Below, one piece after another: positions 18,051 to 25,477 of a stretch of 64,000 bases of DNA. The position numbers and the translations under genes were made by a program. How positions within the stretch are numbered: position 1 is the first letter of the stretch; the number at the start of each line of letters is the position of its first letter. Source of the DNA: Corallococcus sp. AS-1-6 (GTDB lineage Bacteria; Myxococcota; Myxococcia; Myxococcales; Myxococcaceae); the NCBI RefSeq assembly GCF_020037015.1, contig NZ_JAIQDE010000035.1:1-64000 (forward strand), read 5' to 3'. Under the pieces are notes generated by a model, which searched no databases, had not been told where the DNA came from, and saw nothing but the letters and a program-made list of their open reading frames with translations.

Positions 18051-18752
18051 ATGAGCAGCTACCGCATCCAGTCGGGTGACACCCTGTCCGCGCTGGCCCA
18101 GCGCTACGGCACGTCCGTGGATTCGCTGATGAAGGCCAATCCGCAGATCACCAACAAGGACCTCATCTACGCGGGCAAGACGCTGAACATCCCCGGCTCG
18201 CGCGACAGCTTCGAGTCCGGCACGCAGGGCGTGCGCGGCGGCGGCGCGAGCGGCAACAGCGGCGCGGGTGACGTGTCGGCGCCTCCGGGTGGCGCGGGCC
18301 CGGCCACGCGCGGCCCCGGTGGCAGCCCGTTCGACATCGCGGTGTCGCACCTGGGCAAGAACGCCGGCTCGCTGAAGCTCGAGGGCAGCGGCGTGGGCGC
18401 GGACATGGAGGACTGGGTCCCCAACAACGTCAACTGCGCCAACTTCGTCTCCGCGTGCCTGGAGCAGGCCGGGCAGATCAAGGACAGCCAGCACAGCGCG
18501 TCCGTGATGACGCTCCAGGCGAACCTGGACCGCGACCCGAACTTCCAGCGCGTCAGCCTGAAGGACGCCAAGCCCGGCGACGTCGTCTCCATGAAGGTGG
18601 GCAGCGGCCAGCACGTGGTGATGTTCGCGGGCTGGAAGGACGGCAAGCCCCAGTTCATCGGCTCCAACAACATCAACTCGGACGGCTCGCAGCGCATCAG
18701 CTACACGTCGATGAACTACCCCATCATGTCCGTGCACCAGTACCGGGGCTGA
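18051..18752 (+). CDS. LysM-domain protein with a Cys/His peptidase-like C-terminus
   Basis: Residues 3-50 are a LysM peptidoglycan-binding module (YRIQSGDTLSALAQRYGTSV...LIYAGKTLNIP). A Gly/Ser-rich linker (about 55-95) leads to a 130-residue domain with NCANFVSACLEQAG (Cys near 125), SLKDAKPGDVVSMKVGSGQH and VVMFAG, which is the layout of NlpC/P60- or CHAP-like cell wall hydrolases: nucleophilic Cys before a helix and His at the start of a beta strand. The protein begins directly with LysM and has no signal peptide, so export, if any, is non-classical. AAGGAG precedes ATG 18051. A second protein with the same architecture lies at 34581-35219. Confidence 0.8.
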   Translation: MSSYRIQSGDTLSALAQRYGTSVDSLMKANPQITNKDLIYAGKTLNIPGSRDSFESGTQGVRGGGASGNSGAGDVSAPPGGAGPATRGPGGSPFDIAVSHLGKNAGSLKLEGSGVGADMEDWVPNNVNCANFVSACLEQAGQIKDSQHSASVMTLQANLDRDPNFQRVSLKDAKPGDVVSMKVGSGQHVVMFAGWKDGKPQFIGSNNINSDGSQRISYTSMNYPIMSVHQYRG

Positions 18753-18776
18753 ACAGACCTGACGCCCGCGGTCCCC

Positions 18777-18835
18777 GATGGGGCCTTCGCCTTCCCGCCC
18801 CCCAGGGGCCCGGAAGGGGGAGGCCCCATCCGTTT
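18777..18835 (+). terminator. Terminator after the LysM protein
   Basis: GATGGGGCCT (18777-18786) pairs with AGGCCCCATC (18821-18830), and CTTCCC/GGAAG inside extends the stem; CGTTTT follows. It is placed 25 nt after the stop codon. Confidence 0.65.
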
Positions 18836-18984
18836 TCCGGGGGGATGGCCCGGGCCGCCTGCCCTCCAAGGCACCCGGAGTGGCGCGGGACGCACATTGC
18901 CCATGGCCTATCGTCCAGGGCTGGACGTTCCCTGGACACGGGGTCTTTCGGATGGAGCCGGACGGGGGGAGGCTCCCGGATGCC

Positions 18985-19371
18985 ATGCGAAGCCTCATCC
19001 TCCTCGTGGAAGACCATGTCGACAGCCGTGAGATGCTGGAGGAGTTCCTCACGCTGGAGGGCTTCGCCGTGGAGGTGGCCGGCAACGGCCTGCACGCCTG
19101 GGAGCGCCTGAGGAAGGGCCCCACGCCGGACGTGATGCTGCTGGACCTGATGATGCCGGTGATGAGCGGCTGGGAGCTGATGGAGCGCGTGCAGAAGGAG
19201 CCGCGCCTCAAGGACCTGCCCGTCATCGTCGTGTCGGGCGCGGGCGCCACCCGCCCCGTGCCCCAGGGCATCCGGGCGTCCATCCCCAAGCCGCTGGACC
19301 TGGACGACCTGATGCGCGCGCTGGAGCCGTTCCGCTCCTCCGCGCAGTCGCAATTAGCCGCCGCCTACTGA
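18985..19371 (+). CDS. Single-domain response regulator receiver
   Basis: A 128-residue CheY-like receiver with no output domain. The acidic pair is E9-D10, the phosphorylation site is Asp54 in MLLDLMMP, the Thr/Ser switch is in VVSGAG, and the conserved Lys is in SIPKPL. Such stand-alone receivers are numerous in myxobacteria and usually feed phosphorelays or bind partner proteins. ATG 18985 is preceded by GGGGGGAGG at somewhat long spacing. The gene converges on, and overlaps by 7 bp, the PAS histidine kinase on the opposite strand, which is a candidate partner by proximity only. Confidence 0.9.
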   Translation: MRSLILLVEDHVDSREMLEEFLTLEGFAVEVAGNGLHAWERLRKGPTPDVMLLDLMMPVMSGWELMERVQKEPRLKDLPVIVVSGAGATRPVPQGIRASIPKPLDLDDLMRALEPFRSSAQSQLAAAY

Positions 19372-21278
19372 GCCTGCGCCGCCGGCTCGCGCGGCAGGAG
19401 CACGCGGAAGACGGTGCCCTCCGACGCGCGCGAGCGCACCTCGATGCGGCCCCCGTGGCCCTTCACCACCTGTTCGACGATGTAGAGCCCCAGCCCCAGG
19501 CCGCCGTGCGTGTTGCTGCCCGCGCCGCGCCGGAAGGGGTCGAATAGGCGGGGCAGCAGGTCCGGCGGGATGGGGTCTCCGCCGTTCTGCACCTCCAGCA
19601 CCACGTGCGCGTCCGCGTCCGACAGCGTGAAGCGCACGGGGGAGTCCGGCGGGCTGTACTGGAGCGCGTTGCCGCCCAGGTTGCTCACTACCTGCAGCAG
19701 CCGGTCCGCGTCCCAGACGCCGTCGTAGCGGCCCGGTCCCACGCTCAGCGACAGCGAGCGCTCCGGCCACGCCGCCTCCAGTTCCTCCACCGCCTGGCGC
19801 ACCACCATGCGCACGTCGCCGGGCACCCGCTCGATGGGGATGCCGCCGCCCAGCCGGCTGCGGGTGAAGTCGAGCAGCTCCGAAATCATCCGCGCCATGC
19901 GCTCGCCGGAGCGCGCGATGCGGGACACCGCCTTGCGGTCGCGCTCCTGGAGCGCGTCGCCGTGCAGCAGCTTGGTGACGGACAACTGGATGGCGTTGAG
20001 GGGGTTGCGCAGGTCGTGGCTGACGATGGCGATGAGCCGCTCGCCGAACTGCGCCGCCTCCCGCGCCGCCTCTTCCGCGCGGCGGCGCTCGGTGACGTCC
20101 ACCAGCGTGACGACGCCCGCGACGATGTGGTCGTCCCGGTCGCGCACGGGCGCGCTGGAGCCCAGCAGGTGCGCGGTGGTGCCGTCCGGCCGGCGCACCT
20201 GGAGCGGCTCCGCCTGGCGCGTCTCACCGGTGCGCAGCGCGCGGGCCATGGGCCACGCGTCGTCCGCCAGCGGCTGGTTGTCCGCGGTGAACATCTGGTG
20301 TGACGACTCGTAGTCCGCCAGGCTGGCCGAGGGCCGGAAGGGCTGGCCCAGCAGCGACTCCAGCGCGCGGTTGCCCAGCAGCAGCCGTCCGCTGGGCGCC
20401 TCCGCGATGAGCACGCCCGCGGGGAGCTGATCCAACACCGCCGCCAGCCGCGCGCGCTCCGCCTCGATGGTGGCCAGCAGGCGCTGCCGCTCCGCCTCCG
20501 CGTTGCGGCGCTGGGTGATGTCCAGCACCGTGGCGGCGCGGCCCACGCGGCGGCCCGTGGCGTCCCGCAAGGACGTCACGTGCACGAACGCGGGGAAGCG
20601 GCTGCCGTCGCGGCGCAGGTGCAGCGCTTCGTATTCGTGGAACGGCTTGGAGCTGGCGGCGGCCATGTGCCGGGGCAGCGCGCCGCGCGACTCGGGCGCG
20701 ACCAGGTCCTCCAGCCGCAGCCCCTGGAGCGCCTCCACGGGCTGCCCGTGCATGCGCGCGAGCGCGGGGTTCGCCGCCACGAACGCGCTGTCCTCCGCGC
20801 CCATCACCGCCACGCCCACGCCCAGGTGCGTGAAGATGTCCTCCCAGCGCTGGGGGCCGGACGCGTCCGGGGCGCCCTGTTCACGCGCCGCCTCCGCCGC
20901 CTGGCGCGACGCGAGCATCCGCGCCTGGACGTGGGCCTCCAGCGCCGCGGCCTCCACCGCGTCCACGGCGTCATGGAAGCGCTCCACCTGCGCCTCGTCG
21001 TCCGGGCCCCCGCCGCCCCGCTCGCGCCACAGCCGCAGCACCGTGTCGCGCAGGCGCCGGAAGTTCGTCGTCGTGGGGTGCCCGTCGGAGCCCTGCACCA
21101 GCAGCGACAGCTCGCGCGCCAGCGCGTCGGAGACGCGCGCGCCCGGGTTGGACATCCGGGCCGCCACCGCGGACAGCCCGTGCGTGAAGGTGTCGCCAGT
21201 GCCTGGAGCTTCGTGGAGCCACGCGTCCTGCAGGACGTCGCGGGACTGGAAGAGGAAGTCGGCGAGGGGCAGGGACAC
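19365..21278 (-). CDS. PAS-domain sensor histidine kinase
   Basis: A 637-residue soluble kinase starting at GTG 21278. The N-terminal 130 residues are helical, resembling RsbR-type N-terminal domains. Two PAS domains follow (about 148-260 and 275-400), then a HisKA domain with His421 in IVSHDLRNPL, and an HATPase domain with the N box GNALQYSP, a partly diverged G1 box (QNGGDPIPPDLL) and the G2 box LGLGLYIVEQVV. There is no transmembrane segment, so signals are cytoplasmic. It has no fused receiver. The convergent receiver gene at 18985 overlaps its 3' end. Confidence 0.9.
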   Translation of the reverse strand: MSLPLADFLFQSRDVLQDAWLHEAPGTGDTFTHGLSAVAARMSNPGARVSDALARELSLLVQGSDGHPTTTNFRRLRDTVLRLWRERGGGGPDDEAQVERFHDAVDAVEAAALEAHVQARMLASRQAAEAAREQGAPDASGPQRWEDIFTHLGVGVAVMGAEDSAFVAANPALARMHGQPVEALQGLRLEDLVAPESRGALPRHMAAASSKPFHEYEALHLRRDGSRFPAFVHVTSLRDATGRRVGRAATVLDITQRRNAEAERQRLLATIEAERARLAAVLDQLPAGVLIAEAPSGRLLLGNRALESLLGQPFRPSASLADYESSHQMFTADNQPLADDAWPMARALRTGETRQAEPLQVRRPDGTTAHLLGSSAPVRDRDDHIVAGVVTLVDVTERRRAEEAAREAAQFGERLIAIVSHDLRNPLNAIQLSVTKLLHGDALQERDRKAVSRIARSGERMARMISELLDFTRSRLGGGIPIERVPGDVRMVVRQAVEELEAAWPERSLSLSVGPGRYDGVWDADRLLQVVSNLGGNALQYSPPDSPVRFTLSDADAHVVLEVQNGGDPIPPDLLPRLFDPFRRGAGSNTHGGLGLGLYIVEQVVKGHGGRIEVRSRASEGTVFRVLLPREPAAQAQ

Positions 21279-21397
21279 GGTGCGAGGCTCGCGGGGCGAA
21301 GGGGACCGGGGTGCGTCCGGGATGTGGAGGTGGAGGTGGAGGTCACCTCCGACTTAGGCCCCCGTTTCCCATGCGACAAGGACCGTCTGGCGACGTG

Positions 21398-21658
21398 TCA
21401 GGAGGAAGGCGAACGGACCAGCCCCAGCGGCCACAGGGCGGTCAACCGCAGGAGCCCCGCGCCCGGCTCCACGCGGTAGCGGACCTGGAAGCCACAGGCG
21501 AGCACCGTCGCCCCGTCCCGCCCCGACGGCGGCACCGGCAGCCCCGGCATCCGGCTGGCGAGCGCCCCCAGCTCCGCCTGGAGCCGCTCACGCACCGCGG
21601 GCGTACACGCCGTGAGCGTGCGCACCACGGGGGGTTCCAACTGGCAGCGGTAGGCCAT
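21398..21658 (-). CDS. Small RelE/ParE-like protein, 86 aa
   Basis: The start at ATG 21658 gives MAYRCQLEPPVVRTL, followed by PAVRERLQAELGALA and then VLACGFQVRYRVEP. This order, beta strand, two helices with a P-x-V-R-x-R-L pattern, then a strand with F-x-V-R-Y-R-V, is that of RelE/ParE-superfamily toxins, which end with a V-x-Y-x-V/I strand. Catalytic residues are not clear, and no antitoxin gene is adjacent. The neighbour on the other strand encodes a receiver whose C-terminus has the same pattern. Coding status is likely but short length leaves doubt. Confidence 0.5.
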   Translation of the reverse strand: MAYRCQLEPPVVRTLTACTPAVRERLQAELGALASRMPGLPVPPSGRDGATVLACGFQVRYRVEPGAGLLRLTALWPLGLVRSPSS

Positions 21659-21847
21659 GCGCGCCGCCAAGGGTGTGCATCTACAGCCCAACTGCAAGAT
21701 GACAGCGACACGGTGATTTGCGCCGTCGCGCGCAGGGCGTCAGGGGGGAACAGTCCTCCGGGCCCACTGTCGGGCAGGTGACGCTGGGGCTCCCGTCAGA
21801 CCCGGGTGCGCTTCAAGAACCCGAGGAAAAACAGGTCGAATCGGGGG

Positions 21848-22534
21848 ATGGCCCTGGGCGTCCACCACCTGCTGCTCGTCGAGGACGATCGGACATGGCG
21901 AGAGGGTGTGGGCCGCGCGGCGCGTGAAGCGGGCTTCGTGGTGTCGTCCGTGGCGGACGGCGCGGAGGCGTTGGACTGGCTGCGTCATCGCCCGCGCGCG
22001 CAGCACCCGGACCTCATCCTCCTGGACCTGGTGTTGCCCCGGCTGGATGGATGGGAGCTGTACGGCCAACTGCGCACGGACGCGCGGCTGCGGCACCTGG
22101 CGGTGATGCTGATGTCCTCGGCGGGCGGTACGCCGGACGTGCCGCTGCACGGGGTGGTGGGCTTCCTGCACAAGCCGCCGCAGCCGGAGGAGCTGGTGCG
22201 GGCCCTGGCCGAGCGGCTGCGCGAGCTGCCCGGGCGCCCGAAGGAAACCCCGCGCATGCCGTACTCGCTGCGGCTGACGGACGCGTCGCTCTACACGCTG
22301 CACGCCCTGCCGGCCTCGGTCCGTCACGCGGTGCGCGTGCACCTGCTGCGCGCCGCGGAGCTGGCGGCGTCGGAGCTGCCCCTGGCGTCGTCGTGGTTGA
22401 TGGCGCTGCACAGCGAGCAGCCCTCGCTGCTGGTGACGGTGGAGGGCGTGCGCGTGGTGCTGGAGGTGGACGACGCCGGCTGCGCGCTGACGGCGAGCAT
22501 CGTCATCGTGCCCAGCCACCTGCGCTGCGCCTGA
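21848..22534 (+). CDS. Response regulator with a RelE-like C-terminal region
   Basis: Residues 5-125 are a receiver: LLLVEDD (acidic pair near 12-14), phosphorylation site Asp60 in LILLDLVLP, switch Ser in LMSSAGG, and Lys109 in FLHKPP. After a short linker, residues 138-222 read YSLRLTDASLYTLHALP, then ASVRHAVRVHLLRAAELA, then LLVTVEGVRVVLEVDDAG. This strand-helix-helix-strand pattern resembles RelE/ParE folds rather than a DNA-binding output. ATG 21848 is chosen because it opens the receiver; GTG 21806 in frame is an alternative. The last gene of this group, it faces the convergent bpX operon. Confidence 0.8.
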   Translation: MALGVHHLLLVEDDRTWREGVGRAAREAGFVVSSVADGAEALDWLRHRPRAQHPDLILLDLVLPRLDGWELYGQLRTDARLRHLAVMLMSSAGGTPDVPLHGVVGFLHKPPQPEELVRALAERLRELPGRPKETPRMPYSLRLTDASLYTLHALPASVRHAVRVHLLRAAELAASELPLASSWLMALHSEQPSLLVTVEGVRVVLEVDDAGCALTASIVIVPSHLRCA

Positions 22535-22543
22535 CGTCGAGGC

Positions 22544-25477
22544 TCAGACCACCGGCACGCGGTGGACCTCACCGGAGCGCAGGTCCAGCCACGCCACGCG
22601 GCCCCACAGGTCGTGGACGACGCACCAGTCCTCCGTGAGGCGCACGACCTGGGGCGGCGTGCCGGAGGACTCCACCGTCACGCGGGTGTGGCCGGTGATG
22701 CCGAACAGGAGGGCCGTGTGCAGCTCGCCCTTCTGGAAGCGCGTCACGCGCCACGCGGGAGAGAGCACCTCGCCCACGCGCTCCGCGGCCCACCGGGCCG
22801 GGGAGTGGAAGCGCCGCGTGACGATGGGGGCCACGGAGTACCAGGGTTCGGGCTCCGCGCCTCCGGGGACCTCGATGCCCCCGGCCATCGCCTCGCCGTC
22901 GGGGGTGAGCGCGAGGGCGCCGGGTGGCTCCCGCAGGCCCTTCATGTCCGCGCGCCCGCGCAGGACGGGGCCGCCGTGCAGTTCGTAGGTCCAGCGCTCC
23001 AGCCGCTCGAAGCCCTGGTCCGGGGTGAGGTGCAGGACGAGGAAGGACAGGTGCTTCGCGTCCACGGCCATGCGGAGCACGGTGCCGCCCACCTCCGACA
23101 CGCGCCACAGCGAGCGAGGCTCCGCGGCGAGCGTGTCCACCATGCTCACGGCGTCGCGCATGGCGGTGAACCACCGCTCCCCGTCGTAGGTGGGCGCCCA
23201 CGTGTCCAGCTCCAGGTCGCACCAGTGCGTGGCCCGGCGCTCCACCAGGTCCAGCCGGGACACGCGCCACACGTCGCCCCGGCGCGCCAGCGCGAGGGCG
23301 CGGTCCCCCTGCGCGGACAGGACCAGCGAGAACGCCGGCACGTCGAAGCCCGCGAGCGTGCGTCCGTCCGGGCCCACCAGCCGCGCGCCCGCTTCACCCA
23401 GCGCGAGCAGCACGCGCCGGCCCGGCAGCACCCCGGCGTCATGCACGGCGTGGGCGCCCGCGTGGCTGCGGTCCATCCCCACGCGCACGGGAGGCAGGTC
23501 GTGCGCTTCGGCCCAGGGGCGCCGCTGGGAGGCCCGCGGCGTCGGCAGGTCGGCGCGCAGCGCGGTCAGCGCCGGGGCATTGAGCGCGTGCAGTTGCTGG
23601 AGGAGCCTGGCGTTGGAGGGGAGCGCCTCCACCTCCTCGTCGCGCATCAGCGCGCGCACGGCGGGGACGAGGAGCGCGCTCCGGGCATCGGAGGCCTCCG
23701 CGCGCAGCAGCTCCGTGGCGAAGGCCAGGCGCTCCGGAGCGCGCGTCGGCGTTTCGTCCGACAGCAGGGCCAGGATGTCCTCGCGCGCGGCGCCGAAGCC
23801 GTCCGGGAACTCGAGCGCCAGTCGCGCCAGGAGCTTCGCGCTGCCCGCGCCGCCGGCCTGGATGCCCCGCTCCACCCAGGCGCGTGCGAGGTGGCGCGCG
23901 GACGGCACGGGCCACACGGCGTCCACCGCGCGCGACCAGTCTCCGGCCTCCGCGAGCGACTCCGCCCACAGGAGCCGCAGGGCCTGCGCTTCGGCGGCGT
24001 GGGTCTTCTCCAGACGCAGCACGGCGTCCGCGAACACGCCCGAGCGCCGTGCGATGGCCACCGCGCGCTCCACGTCCTTCGCGAGGAACCACTGGCGCAC
24101 CACGAGGCCCGGCGGAAGGCCGCGCCCTTCCGCGAGCTCCGCCGCGAGCTGGAAGCGGCCGTGGCGCTCCAGGAAGGACACGGCCTCCTCGGTCGCGTCC
24201 AGCAGCTCCGCGAGGACGAAGGCGGCCTCGTCGATGCGGCCTTCGCGCTCCAGGCGGCGGAAGGTCTCGCGGTAGCGCTCGCGCAGCGCTTCGAACACGG
24301 CGGGGCCTCCGCCGAACGACTGCGCGGCGCCGCTCCGGCCCTGAGGTTGGATGCGCAGCGTCTCGCGCAGGCCGGGCACCCCGAGCGCGAGCTTCGCGCG
24401 TGCGTCCAGGCTCTTGCCCAGGGGGATGGCGTGGCGCAGGGCTTCGTCGAGGTTGCCCTGTTCGAAGAGTTCGAAGAGGTGGCGCAGGTAGTCTCCCTTG
24501 CGCTGCCCCACGAGCTGGCCCAGGGGCGTGTTCCGGAGCATCCACTCCTTGAGTTGTTCGAGCGCGCCCGGGCCTTCGGGCTCGGGGGGACGCGTGGGGG
24601 TGCTGGAGCCCGGTGAGGCTTTGGCGGCGTCGCCGCCACGCATTCCCTCGAGGAGCCGTGAGAACCAGCCAGCCCGTCCGCCAGTGCCCGTGGCGGAGGT
24701 GTGCGCCGTATCCGAGGAGAAGGCGCCCCGCAGACGGTCGAACCATCCCGCGCGACTCGGGGCCAACGCGTTGCCCGGTGTGCCTTGCGGCTCCGTGCGG
24801 AAGGCCCTGCGCAGCCGCGCGAACAAGCCTTCGCGACGGACGGTCAACGTCGTCTCACCGGCCTTCGGGGAGAAGGCCCTTCGCAGCCGCGCGAACAAGC
24901 CCTCTCTCACCACCGGGACCTCGCGCCCCGCCATGCGCGCCAGCATTCGCTCCGCTTCGGGCGCGAGCGCGGGCACCTTCGGTCCGAACGTCGCGCGCGT
25001 GGGCGGAGGCAGCGGCTCCAGCGCGCTCTTCAGGGGCGGAGGCGGCGCGCCCAGTCCCTTCACGCGCACGCGCCGCCACTCCGAGACGTCCAGCCATGTG
25101 CCCGGATCCACCTGGCGCAGCGCTCCGGGCCCGTACACCCGTGCGATGCCCTCGTGCACCAGCACGACGGCTCCCGGCGGAGGCGCCAATCGCTCGCGCT
25201 CCTTCGGACTCAGCGGCGAGCTGGTGAGCACTCCGGACTCCAGCACCAGCGGCAAGCCGGGCGCGGCCTCCACCGCGCTCTTGCACGGCGCCGCCAGCTT
25301 CAGCAGATGGCCTCCGGCCAGCGCCCAGACGGTGGCGCCGGGCCTCCAGGCCGCCAGCACGCGGCGGCGGGCCTCGGCCTCTCCCAGCAGCCCCGGATGG
25401 AACCACCACGCCGCCGCCACCACGGTGCCCCGGTGCACCTGGGCGCGAGGCCGCACGGCTCCAGACGTGGCGCTCAC
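22544..25477 (-). CDS. bpX6-like beta-propeller protein of a MoxR-vWA ternary system
   Basis: GTG 25477 overlaps the TGA of the upstream vWA-like gene (GTGA), so the two are translationally coupled. The 977-residue protein has three parts: an N-terminal beta domain (TVVAAAWWFHPGLLGEAEAR...WALAGGHLLKLA), a linker with four copies of a G-L/W-F-x-R-L-R-x-A-F motif (about 188-280), a helical repeat region starting GDYLRHLFELFEQGNLDEAL, and a C-terminal WD/propeller-like region (from about 690). This arrangement fits the bpX6-type component of the MoxR-vWA-beta-propeller systems described as NTP-dependent conflict systems. The family call is from recollection of the pattern, not a search. Confidence 0.65.
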   Translation of the reverse strand: MSATSGAVRPRAQVHRGTVVAAAWWFHPGLLGEAEARRRVLAAWRPGATVWALAGGHLLKLAAPCKSAVEAAPGLPLVLESGVLTSSPLSPKERERLAPPPGAVVLVHEGIARVYGPGALRQVDPGTWLDVSEWRRVRVKGLGAPPPPLKSALEPLPPPTRATFGPKVPALAPEAERMLARMAGREVPVVREGLFARLRRAFSPKAGETTLTVRREGLFARLRRAFRTEPQGTPGNALAPSRAGWFDRLRGAFSSDTAHTSATGTGGRAGWFSRLLEGMRGGDAAKASPGSSTPTRPPEPEGPGALEQLKEWMLRNTPLGQLVGQRKGDYLRHLFELFEQGNLDEALRHAIPLGKSLDARAKLALGVPGLRETLRIQPQGRSGAAQSFGGGPAVFEALRERYRETFRRLEREGRIDEAAFVLAELLDATEEAVSFLERHGRFQLAAELAEGRGLPPGLVVRQWFLAKDVERAVAIARRSGVFADAVLRLEKTHAAEAQALRLLWAESLAEAGDWSRAVDAVWPVPSARHLARAWVERGIQAGGAGSAKLLARLALEFPDGFGAAREDILALLSDETPTRAPERLAFATELLRAEASDARSALLVPAVRALMRDEEVEALPSNARLLQQLHALNAPALTALRADLPTPRASQRRPWAEAHDLPPVRVGMDRSHAGAHAVHDAGVLPGRRVLLALGEAGARLVGPDGRTLAGFDVPAFSLVLSAQGDRALALARRGDVWRVSRLDLVERRATHWCDLELDTWAPTYDGERWFTAMRDAVSMVDTLAAEPRSLWRVSEVGGTVLRMAVDAKHLSFLVLHLTPDQGFERLERWTYELHGGPVLRGRADMKGLREPPGALALTPDGEAMAGGIEVPGGAEPEPWYSVAPIVTRRFHSPARWAAERVGEVLSPAWRVTRFQKGELHTALLFGITGHTRVTVESSGTPPQVVRLTEDWCVVHDLWGRVAWLDLRSGEVHRVPVV

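Noticed and set aside
21398-22534. A toxin-antitoxin module
   Set aside because: The RelE-like genes are on opposite strands, there is no antitoxin-type DNA-binding gene, and catalytic residues are not clear.
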